NCBI RefSeq assembly: GCF_009937955.1
Contig: NZ_AP018439.1
Location: 4,216,001 to 4,280,000 of the forward strand
Direction of reading: 5' to 3'
Length of the DNA stretch: 64,000 nt
From: Undibacterium sp. KW1
GTDB taxonomy: Bacteria > Pseudomonadota > Gammaproteobacteria > Burkholderiales > Burkholderiaceae_D
Shown: positions 1-7,102 of the stretch, one piece after another
Numbering within the stretch: position 1 is the stretch's first letter
Layout of the letters: the number at the start of each line of letters is the position of its first letter
Position numbers and translations under genes: made by a program
The notes under the pieces: generated by a model
The model's input: only the letters and a program-made list of their open reading frames with translations
Databases searched by the model: none
Told to the model about the DNA's origin: nothing

Positions 1-122
1 TCAAGCTCACTTGCCACGCCTGCCACGCTTGCGAGATTGTTGATCTCTGCAACGGAGAGATACTTTGACTCGACAAGAGAAAAAATCAGCAACAAAAAAT
101 TTTTATTTTTATCTTCATCCAT
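1..122 (-). CDS. Partial hypothetical protein (N-terminus only)
   Basis: An open frame runs from an ATG at 122 off the left edge: 40 codons beginning MDEDKNKNFLLLIFSLVESK, with no stop before position 1. It starts 4 bp after the stop of the DUF4259 gene on the same strand, so the two are probably cotranscribed and may be translationally coupled. The visible part is an acidic/lysine start followed by a short leucine-rich helix that looks amphipathic rather than like a signal peptide. I recognise no family. Position beside a DUF4259 gene suggests an accessory or immunity-type gene, but this is inference only. Confidence 0.5.
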   Translation of the reverse strand, partial: MDEDKNKNFLLLIFSLVESKYLSVAEINNLASVAGVASEL

Positions 123-126
123 AACA

Positions 127-537
127 TCAAAGCTTCACCCGCCCCGCCAACTCCTGCACAGACGCCGTCCATTCATTCGACAGCTTGGAATCTTCCCAAA
201 GTTCCTTGAGTTCAGATTCATCCCCCAGGATTCTGGCAATCACCTGATGGGCTTTCTCGACCAGCTCCTTACCCGGCACCAGCTTTGTTTTTCTGACCCA
301 TTTATCGACGCTTTCACTGTACGCATTGCGCATGCCCCAGTTGCCCTGTAATCTGGCAATCACTTCAATAGCGGCAATCGCCTCTTCTGCATCAGAAGCA
401 TCAATATAGCCATCGCCTTCCTGCAATATCTTGTCCAGCGTTTCTTCTACCAGTGACAGATCATTGCAGTCTTCAATGGCATAAGCCCAGTCACATGCAG
501 TATCGTTTCCAAAAGAATCGGCAGCCCAGGCACCCAT
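127..537 (-). CDS. DUF4259 domain-containing protein
   Basis: 136 residues starting MGAWAADSFGND, the characteristic N-terminus of DUF4259 proteins (MGAWgxxxFxND, then DWxxxLE; here DWAYAIEDCND). The ATG at 537 is preferred over an in-frame start at 612, because TTTAGGA sits about 9 bases upstream and the family starts at this methionine. The middle carries the usual acidic AAIEVIA...G helix. There is no signal peptide or membrane segment, so the protein is cytoplasmic. DUF4259 has no established biochemical function; members often lie in polymorphic-toxin immunity neighbourhoods, which is the best guess here. The family call is firm, the role is not. Confidence 0.8.
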   Translation of the reverse strand: MGAWAADSFGNDTACDWAYAIEDCNDLSLVEETLDKILQEGDGYIDASDAEEAIAAIEVIARLQGNWGMRNAYSESVDKWVRKTKLVPGKELVEKAHQVIARILGDESELKELWEDSKLSNEWTASVQELAGRVKL

Positions 538-626
538 ATCAGTTTTCCTAAATTTGAAATATTCGCTGGAAGGCAAAACTACCCTTCTGTTAAAAAAATC
601 CGGTTGCGCCAAGGTGGATCAAGACA

Positions 627-1115
627 TCAACCTTCATCCGCCTTGCGCACATACACCCCTATCACGCCCAGCACACCAAAAAACACGCAGAGCAAATGCA
701 GGTACATCAAAGGGAAGATTTCATACAAGACATTTTCATCACTGTAAGGATGCAAGGGCCGTATGTCTGCATGCATGATGCTGTCGAATACCACATGGGA
801 CAAAGCACCAAGCAAGGCGCCAATACTGACCTGCAACAAGGTCAGTTGCTGCCAGTGATAAAAATTGGGCAGATAAAATCGTCGCGCACACCAGCGTGCC
901 AGCAGGAAAAGCAAAACCGTAAAACCCGCCAGCAAAGCTGCACCAAGATAGGTATGGAAAAAAACATGCACAGGGAAGCGCGCATGCATGAGGTTATATA
1001 CAGACTCCACATCAATGAACACATTCACGGCAGAGAAAGACAAAAAACTGACGTGGCGCGGCGCTGCCGCCTTGAGGGCAGCACCGAGACCAAAATGAAA
1101 TGGAGTAACCGGCAT
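627..1115 (-). CDS. Membrane-bound metal-dependent hydrolase-like protein
   Basis: 162 residues beginning MPVTPFHFGLGAALK, the usual start of small integral-membrane proteins of the YdjM/DUF457-DUF4184 type. The candidate metal-binding set is H7 in the TPFHFG motif, HVVFDSIMHAD and HPYSD, spread over about four predicted transmembrane helices. The start at 1115 is chosen over an ATG at 1148 because AGGAG lies about 10 bases upstream and homologues begin with MPxTPxH. The family is annotated as metal-dependent hydrolases because of conserved His/Asp residues in membrane helices; substrates are unknown. Downstream lies the DUF4259 gene in the same direction, 90 bp away. Confidence 0.65.
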   Translation of the reverse strand: MPVTPFHFGLGAALKAAAPRHVSFLSFSAVNVFIDVESVYNLMHARFPVHVFFHTYLGAALLAGFTVLLFLLARWCARRFYLPNFYHWQQLTLLQVSIGALLGALSHVVFDSIMHADIRPLHPYSDENVLYEIFPLMYLHLLCVFFGVLGVIGVYVRKADEG

Positions 1116-1256
1116 GAAAGATGTACGCTCCTGCGCAAAGATAATCAAGCAGCAGCATACGATGACCAGGGAGGATGGTCAACCAGACAATATCAGGCGC
1201 GATCAGGCAAAATCAGGCGATCACTGCCAATTTTGCGCAGCCCTGTGAAAACCAGC

Positions 1257-1400
1257 TCAGTAATCGATACCGCGCCCGGTTTCCAGTAGCGATTTAAGAC
1301 TGGACAATACCAGCGGCCAGCCAAAGCTGATGCCGCGATGCACTTCAGGGCTGAGCTCTTCATGCGTCACCGTCAGGCGCTCAAGTACACGCCAGATGCT
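1257..1400 (-). pseudogene. Remnant of an SRPBCC/AHSA1-like gene (C-terminal end only)
   Basis: Reading the minus strand gives about 47 codons ending at a TGA at 1257, with RLTVTHEEL followed by GWPLVLSSLKSLLETG. This is the C-terminal signature of AHSA1/START-like SRPBCC proteins (THE-L ... GWP-VLSSLK-LLETG). Upstream, in the same frame, the sequence loses resemblance within a few codons near an A/T-rich tract, and no start codon or ribosome-binding site is present, so the first two thirds of the gene are gone. The rest of the gap between 1116 and 1646 shows nothing else I can support. Confidence 0.7.
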
Positions 1401-1646
1401 TGCACCCTGTGTTTTTTTTAAATTCTTTAGCAGGTATTGTCATAAGCCACACTATAAATTTGAGGCATCGGTCAGAGCAATTCTTTTAAGCCCTGATCAC
1501 TTAATCTTATCCTCTCAATATGGGTGGCAACATCTTTGCTGTTTGACTGATACGTTACAATCCATCTAAAAAATGGCGTTCCCAAGACGAAAGACAGCAG
1601 ATACTTTTACCTTGGGCACCTCAGTAACACACCGAAAGATTGCGAC

Positions 1647-2627
1647 ATGAATGAAACAGCCAAAAGTTTTTTGGATGCCTATGCCAGCGGTGGCGAAATA
1701 GAAGGTGGCTGGAAATTTGCCAAAGCTTTGCAGCAAGCCCAGCTTGATTATTCGGACAAAGGTTTACACCGGCTGGACCAATTATTTGCAGCCATGCGGG
1801 AACGTGTAAAGCCATCCCGGGACGACATGCAAGGGTCGCTGCAAGGTCGCAACTTTTGCGCCCTGATTGCCTATCATGTGATTGAAGTCCTGCGTCGCCG
1901 TACTGGCGCGCATATCGATTGGCATGACAAGGCATCGGCACTCCAGGAATTACCGGCTGGCATGCAATTACCCAACGAGCCGCTTGCCCGGCTGATTGCC
2001 CTTGCGCCTGACCAGGGCGTCGCATTTATGCCTTTGGATTGGATAGAAGCAGAGATATTTGCAGACAGCCAGCAATCAAAAGCTGCAGACTATGTCACAA
2101 GCCTGATACAGCAACTCGAACGTAATGCGCCTGTCATTTGGTGGACAGGCATGCAGGCCCTGGGGCGGGCTGCCTCATGGCAAATGATGATGGTGGCTGA
2201 CGGCGGTGCAGTGCTGCCCTTGATGCTGCGCTCAACAGCGCCCATGTCCTGGTGCGCGCTGATGTCTGGCCTGCCAGGTGAAAGCCCTGAACAGGCTTTG
2301 CAGTATGGTGTTGATTGCCAGAAAAACCAGGACGGTGCAACATGGCAAGTGTTTTCTTATGATGGTTACGCTGATATTGAAGAAGGCCGTTTCGATGCGG
2401 TGATAGTCATTCTTTATACTTACGGCAAATCGCCTTTACAGTTGAAAATAGCTTTTCCATATCGCCCCGCCCAGGCTGGCCGGGCATTTGAAATCTTCGA
2501 CCCAACTTTGCGTGGCACAAATGTGGAAGGCGAACAAGTGCTGATGTTGGGCAATGCCATGCAACGCGGCATACGGAGCTTCAAGTGGGCGTTTGGAACT
2601 ACGTGGGACCAATTACGGAAAACTTAG
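1647..2627 (+). CDS. Conserved hypothetical protein, 326 aa
   Basis: A soluble protein of 326 residues without signal peptide or membrane helices. It is rich in Trp, Gln and Met and has a proline-rich linker near residues 100-120. The C-terminal half reads like an alternating beta-structure (AVIVILYTYGKSP, LKIAFPYRPA). I do not recognise a family or catalytic motif. It stands alone: convergent with the lytic-transglycosylase pair downstream, and preceded by a degraded gene. The start ATG at 1647 has only a weak AAAGAT ribosome site upstream. Base composition and codon use resemble the neighbours, so it is probably a genuine gene of unknown role. Confidence 0.6.
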   Translation: MNETAKSFLDAYASGGEIEGGWKFAKALQQAQLDYSDKGLHRLDQLFAAMRERVKPSRDDMQGSLQGRNFCALIAYHVIEVLRRRTGAHIDWHDKASALQELPAGMQLPNEPLARLIALAPDQGVAFMPLDWIEAEIFADSQQSKAADYVTSLIQQLERNAPVIWWTGMQALGRAASWQMMMVADGGAVLPLMLRSTAPMSWCALMSGLPGESPEQALQYGVDCQKNQDGATWQVFSYDGYADIEEGRFDAVIVILYTYGKSPLQLKIAFPYRPAQAGRAFEIFDPTLRGTNVEGEQVLMLGNAMQRGIRSFKWAFGTTWDQLRKT

Positions 2628-2699
2628 CGCTACGCAGACAATGATATTTATGACGGAAGCCCTCCCAGCGTCCGCCATATACTCGCATCTATTTTCAAG

Positions 2700-3512
2700 C
2701 TATTGCGGCTTGACAGTTTCTTTCTTCACCGGCTCTGGCACCCGCATCATCATGCGGCTGGACGGCGAATCCGTACCCATCAGCATATTCCAGTTTTTGT
2801 CTGCATCCTGCCCCGCCTTGTTCACCAGCGGGATGGTTGACAACACATCGCCAGATTTTTTTGGTGTTTCTACTTCTGGTTTGGTGGATTTTGCTGACTC
2901 TGCTGTTTCACCAGGCTTGGCGGGCGTTGCGGGTTTGACGGGTGCTGCCGGGCCTGGGCCATCCCAAACCTTGTTGGTCAGGTCTTTGTCATACTGCGTC
3001 GCATGTTTGTCCAGGCGCGTCAGCAATTTATTGTATTCTGCCGGGTTGGTATTCCAGGCTTTGTAGATATCGCCGACATCATCAGATCCGGCAACCTTCT
3101 TTTTATCCAGATAAACCGCAATACCGTAGGACACATTCGATGCCGTGTTGAACCTGTCGTATTTGTCGGCCACTTCATAGCCACCTATGCGCTTGGTGCC
3201 GCTCAGTCTCTCTGCGGCATCTTTGGCCGTGCTGTCGGTAATGGCAAACACACCGGATGCAGAAGACTTGCGTGAAGTCGTTGCAGCGTCAGGGTTGAAG
3301 CCGGACTCCACCTCGGCCAGCGCCAGCAAATTGGCAGTGTCCTTTTGTGACAGATTGGCCTTGCCCGCCTGCTGCACAATTTCTTTTTGCACTTGAAACT
3401 TGACGTGATCATTGGCATCACCCCAGGTGCGGCTGTCGCCCTGGGAGTCTGCCGTCAGTGGATCGCCGTTATGGCTAAAGTTCTTGGTTTTATGATGCTT
3501 TGCGCCTGCCAT
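2700..3512 (-). CDS. Lytic-transglycosylase (SLT)-like protein without signal peptide
   Basis: 270 residues. Residues 61-96 carry the SLT lysozyme-like signature: ALAEVESGFNP with candidate catalytic Glu69, then SASGVFAITDSTA, matching the E-S-x-F-x-P ... G-x-x-Q/A-x-x-x-x-T-A pattern. Residues 118-150 (FNTASNVSYGIAVYL) and YKAWN match later parts of the fold. Known SLT enzymes cleave the MurNAc-GlcNAc bond of peptidoglycan. Unlike housekeeping enzymes it has no N-terminal signal peptide; the first 35 residues are hydrophilic (MAGAKHHKTKNF), and the C-terminal third is a Pro/Lys/Glu-rich tail. The gene starts one base after the stop of the upstream gene, with GAGGGGAAG as ribosome site inside that gene. 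A secreted-effector role is inference. Confidence 0.7.
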   Translation of the reverse strand: MAGAKHHKTKNFSHNGDPLTADSQGDSRTWGDANDHVKFQVQKEIVQQAGKANLSQKDTANLLALAEVESGFNPDAATTSRKSSASGVFAITDSTAKDAAERLSGTKRIGGYEVADKYDRFNTASNVSYGIAVYLDKKKVAGSDDVGDIYKAWNTNPAEYNKLLTRLDKHATQYDKDLTNKVWDGPGPAAPVKPATPAKPGETAESAKSTKPEVETPKKSGDVLSTIPLVNKAGQDADKNWNMLMGTDSPSSRMMMRVPEPVKKETVKPQ

Positions 3513-3513
3513 C

Positions 3514-4107
3514 TTACTTCCCCTCGCGCTGTATGCGTTTTACTGATACTTTTTCAATTTCAGTGAAACGTCCATTATCATCCAGCACAAAACCGTGTCT
3601 TTGCAGAAGATTGCCAGGCAAGGCCCTGGGCTTGAAATTCGTCGCGCCAAATTTTTCGCGGCTGGAACCAAGGAAAACACCAGTCTCAGAAAAATAATCA
3701 TCCCACTCGCAAGACTTGCAGTTACCGAGGTTGGTGGAACTCAATACGATCTTGTTCCGCGACTTATCTTCTTTACCTTTGCCCCCTTTACCCTTGACGC
3801 AAGCCAGTTGCGTAATCAGTGAACGGTCTTTCAGGTAATCTTCGTAGAGATACAGTTTTTCAGAAAACTTGTCTGTGCCAGACTGGCGCAGCTTCACCTT
3901 TTGCAGGAAGCATGCGCCATCCAGACGTTCATTAGCTTCGCAATAGGTTTCAACAGTGACATTGAGCTCATCACAATGCAGGCTGGCTTCAGTGATATAG
4001 GTAGTTGATTTGGCCGTCACTTGCGCATTGGCAATAGCAGGCAGCAAGGCCACCCCAAGGACAAGACTGCTCAACAAACGAAAACTGCCAGGAAAGTAGT
4101 TATTCAT
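3514..4107 (-). CDS. Secreted cysteine-containing protein, possible partner of the SLT protein
   Basis: 197 residues starting MNNYFPGSFRLLSSLVLGVALL, with a clear Sec signal peptide cleaved near AIANAQ. The mature part has about seven cysteines (HCDEL, YCEANE, ACFL, LACVKG, GNCKSCEWDD), compatible with periplasmic disulfides, and a Lys/Gly-rich stretch near KGKGGKGKEDKS. The start at 4107 follows AGAAG with suitable spacing; earlier in-frame starts would spoil the signal peptide. Its stop lies one base before the ATG of the SLT-like gene, so the two form a coupled operon. A periplasmic protein paired with a leaderless peptidoglycan hydrolase fits an immunity or inhibitor role. No family recognised. 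Confidence 0.6.
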   Translation of the reverse strand: MNNYFPGSFRLLSSLVLGVALLPAIANAQVTAKSTTYITEASLHCDELNVTVETYCEANERLDGACFLQKVKLRQSGTDKFSEKLYLYEDYLKDRSLITQLACVKGKGGKGKEDKSRNKIVLSSTNLGNCKSCEWDDYFSETGVFLGSSREKFGATNFKPRALPGNLLQRHGFVLDDNGRFTEIEKVSVKRIQREGK

Positions 4108-4311
4108 AGGCATCCACTTCTTGAAGTATGTGGCAAGGGGAAAAAGCATCAGCAGTACCTATTCTACAATAAAATATATTTTACTTTTGTTTTTATATAA
4201 AATTAGAAGCGGCAGCCAAAATAGATTATCCGTGCCAGATAAATATAGCCTTTGCCGTGCTCTCCAACACACGGCAATCTCCACCACCAAGCACCAGCCC
4301 CCCAACCGTCA

Positions 4312-4330
4312 TGCCAGACTCGATCTGGCA
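4312..4330. repeat. Short palindrome TGCCAGA-CTCGA-TCTGGCA
   Basis: A perfect 7-bp inverted repeat with a 5-base loop lies in the otherwise empty gap between the secreted protein gene and the LysR gene. It is followed by CATCCAG, and the context resembles the REP-like sequences of the form GTCATxCC...GGxATCCAG that are common in betaproteobacterial intergenic DNA. There is no T-run on either side, so it is not a typical intrinsic terminator. Confidence 0.45.
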
Positions 4331-4398
4331 TCCAGTCTCGTTAAGCCGTGAAGTACGTTTAAGCGCGTCCGCTGACAGAAGTCCCACTCATCTCCGCC

Positions 4399-5289
4399 CT
4401 ACCCCGCACAAACCTCCCACAAACACTGCCGCAACCACCGGTGCCCAGGATCAGCATCCATACGCGGGTGCCACAACATCGAGACAGTAATCTCCAGCGC
4501 AGGAAACGGCAGCTCAAAACTATGCATGCCCGCCCGCAAATTGCCCGTATGTCGCGCAGGCACAGTAGCAATCAAATCAGACGCCCGCGCCAGGGCCAGC
4601 GCTGCAGAAAAACCGCCCACGGTAGTCAGCACATCGCGCTCCAGCCCATACGGCTTCAAGGCATCTGCCATCATCCCCTTGCTCTGGGTGCGGCGAGCCA
4701 CCAGTACGTGCTGGCCAGATGCATACACGGCTGGCGTCATCACAAGCTGACTCAAGGGATGCCTCATGCGCATGACGCCAATAAAACGGTCACGGAACAA
4801 GGCGCGGGTACGCACTTCAGGGCTGATGGAATCGCCAACCACGCCGGTTTCCAGATCGACTGTGCCATCACGCAAGAGCGCGCTGTCCTTGTTGAGCTTG
4901 GGCATGAAAGTCAGACGCACACCTGGCGCTTCTGCACTGATGCGTGCAATCAGGGCGGGCCCAAAGTTTTCGACAAAACCATCGCTGGTGCGCAGGGTAA
5001 AAGTCTGCGTCAATTTCGCAAGATCAAGCTGTGTAACCGGGCGCAATGCCGCCTGTGCATCCTGCACCAGTTGGCTAACCTGTTCACGCAACTCCAGCGC
5101 CCTCGGTGTGGGCACCAGGCCACGCCCTGCCCTGACCAGCAAAGGGTCACCCGTGGTCTCGCGCAAGCGTGCCAGCGCGCGACTCATGGCAGATGGACTC
5201 AGCCGCAGCCTGGCAGCAGCACGCGCCACGCTGCCTTCGGCAAGTACGGCATCGAGAGTAATCAACAGGTTCAGGTCGGGGATAGACAT
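4399..5289 (-). CDS. LysR-family transcriptional regulator
   Basis: 296 residues. Residues 1-62 form the typical LysR winged helix-turn-helix (DLNLLITLDAVLAEGSVARAAARLRLSPSAMSRALARLRE), followed by the linker DPLLVRAGRGLVPTPRA and a periplasmic-binding-protein-like effector domain from about residue 90 to the end. The N-terminal half resembles the NodD/PcpR-like branch. It is divergently arranged with the MFS transporter gene at 5428, with 138 bp between the two starts, the usual arrangement for a LysR protein regulating its neighbour and itself. The inducer cannot be read from sequence. Start ATG at 5289 agrees with the family's N-terminus. Confidence 0.9.
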   Translation of the reverse strand: MSIPDLNLLITLDAVLAEGSVARAAARLRLSPSAMSRALARLRETTGDPLLVRAGRGLVPTPRALELREQVSQLVQDAQAALRPVTQLDLAKLTQTFTLRTSDGFVENFGPALIARISAEAPGVRLTFMPKLNKDSALLRDGTVDLETGVVGDSISPEVRTRALFRDRFIGVMRMRHPLSQLVMTPAVYASGQHVLVARRTQSKGMMADALKPYGLERDVLTTVGGFSAALALARASDLIATVPARHTGNLRAGMHSFELPFPALEITVSMLWHPRMDADPGHRWLRQCLWEVCAG

Positions 5290-5341
5290 GCGTTTATTCT
5301 AACGCACTTTGACATGGCATGAACAACAACATAGCGTCAAA

Positions 5342-5358
5342 TGCATGAATACAGTGCA
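5342..5358. promoter_or_regulatory. Possible LysR-type operator in the divergent promoter region
   Basis: TGCATGAATACAGTGCA lies about midway between the divergent LysR and MFS genes. It has palindromic TGCA ends and contains a T-N11-A spacing typical of LysR boxes. It is the best dyad in the 138-bp gap, but the match is generic and unverified. Confidence 0.25.
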
Positions 5359-5427
5359 AACCGTGCGTCTTCCGCCTTATATCGTAAAAGCCTATGATCA
5401 AGCATCGCTACTCTAGTCAGTCAAAAA

Positions 5428-6885
5428 ATGAAAGCCACATCCATCCCAGAAGCCCTTGCAACATCGACAAGCACCAAGGCATCGCAACAGGTGCGCTGGA
5501 TACTCGCCAGCCTGTCCCTGTCGATGCTGCTGTCTTCACTGGGCACCAGCATCGCCAATGTAGGATTACCAACCCTTACCCACGTATTCAATGCCTCATT
5601 CCAGCAAGTACAATGGGTAGTCGTTGCCTACCTGCTCGCCATCACCACCCTCATCGTCAGCGTGGGTCGCCTGGGCGACATGATGGGGCGCAAACGCCTG
5701 TTACTGGCCGGCATTGCCCTGTTCACGGTAGCTTCTGCCCTGTGCGGCGCAGCACCCACATTGAATATGCTGATCGCTGCCCGCGCCCTGCAAGGCCTGG
5801 GGGCCGCCATCATGATGGCACTGACCATGGCCTTTGTCGGTGAAACCGTCAGCAAAGAGAAAACCGGCAGCGCCATGGGTTTGCTGGGCACCATGTCTGC
5901 CGTTGGTACTGCTCTTGGCCCTTCGCTGGGCGGCATACTGATTGCAGGTATCGACTGGCGCGCCATCTTCCTGATCAATCTACCGTTGGGCATCCTGAGT
6001 TTTTTTCTGGCACGACGTTACCTGCCGCAAGACCAGCAAGCCCGTAACAAAGCCGATAACAAAGCCAGCGCACGTTTTGATCACATCGGCACACTCTTGC
6101 TGGCGCTGACCCTGACCGCTTATGCCCTCGCCATGACGCTGGGTCGCGGACATTTTGGCGCACTGAATCTGGCATTGCTGCTTGCCGCCATCCTTGGCGC
6201 GGCGTTGTTCATACTGGTAGAAACCAAAGTCGCATCACCACTGATACGCCCCGCCCTGTTCCGCGACATCACACTCAGCACCAGCCTGGCCATGAATACC
6301 CTGGTCGCCACCGTCATGATGGCCACGATGGTGGTCGGCCCCTTCTACCTGTCACGCTCACTGGCTCTGAGCGACGCCATGGTCGGCCTGGTCATGTCCA
6401 TAGGCCCCGTCATCTCCGCCTGCAGCGGCGTCATCGCAGGCCGCATTGTAGATCGCATGGGCGCACAGGCCACAGTCGCCACCGGGCTCGTCGCCATGGT
6501 CACAGGTGCATTCGCCCTCGCCCTGCTGCCCGCTAACCTAGGAATCACCGGCTACATCATCGCCATCGCGATACTCACACCCGGCTACCAGCTTTTCCAG
6601 GCCGCCAATAACACCGCCGTCATGCAAGACATCGCCCCGAATCAGCGCGGCCTTATCTCCGGCATGCTCAACCTGTCCCGCAACCTCGGCCTCATCACGG
6701 GAGCAACTTTGATGGGCGCGGTATTTGCCTATGTAACAGCGAGCAGCGGCATCAGAGCGGCTACGCCAGCAGCGATTGCAACTGGCATGCAGATCACGTT
6801 TATCGTGGCGGGGGTGATGCTGGTGATGGCACTGGGCATTGCCGGGACAGGGAGATTGCTCGCAAAGTCAAATCACACAGTTTGA
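5428..6885 (+). CDS. MFS drug:H+ antiporter, DHA2 (EmrB/QacA) type
   Basis: 485 residues with about 14 predicted transmembrane helices, the DHA2 topology. Motif A is present after helix 2 as GRLGDMMGRKR, and motif C in helix 5 as GPSLGGILIAG; the helix-1 motif SLGTSIANVGLPTL is the D1-like signature of the family. Such pumps export hydrophobic drugs or metabolites across the inner membrane using the proton gradient; the substrate here is unknown. It is transcribed away from the LysR gene, which is the likely regulator. Nothing is coupled downstream: 217 bp of plain intergenic DNA precede the phosphoesterase gene. Confidence 0.9.
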   Translation: MKATSIPEALATSTSTKASQQVRWILASLSLSMLLSSLGTSIANVGLPTLTHVFNASFQQVQWVVVAYLLAITTLIVSVGRLGDMMGRKRLLLAGIALFTVASALCGAAPTLNMLIAARALQGLGAAIMMALTMAFVGETVSKEKTGSAMGLLGTMSAVGTALGPSLGGILIAGIDWRAIFLINLPLGILSFFLARRYLPQDQQARNKADNKASARFDHIGTLLLALTLTAYALAMTLGRGHFGALNLALLLAAILGAALFILVETKVASPLIRPALFRDITLSTSLAMNTLVATVMMATMVVGPFYLSRSLALSDAMVGLVMSIGPVISACSGVIAGRIVDRMGAQATVATGLVAMVTGAFALALLPANLGITGYIIAIAILTPGYQLFQAANNTAVMQDIAPNQRGLISGMLNLSRNLGLITGATLMGAVFAYVTASSGIRAATPAAIATGMQITFIVAGVMLVMALGIAGTGRLLAKSNHTV

Positions 6886-7102
6886 ACAAGGCAGTCAATC
6901 TCAGAACTCATTTCAGGCAACACAGCATTTGCCGCAACACCTGATAAGCATCGTCACCGTCTTGTCATCAAGCAACTTTACAATGCCAGCCCATGCAGGC
7001 GGCTAGTGTCTCTCATCTTACGTCCCTGCAATAGTCCCACTATCCATCTCCGCCTGGTACTCCTGTGCCAGGTGAGTCTCTGAACCTGTGACAGGAATGA
7101 CC

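Noticed and set aside
5394..5843. Second frame over the 5' part of the MFS gene
   Set aside because: Shadow of the transporter gene: the MFS frame has motif A, motif C and continuous membrane helices.
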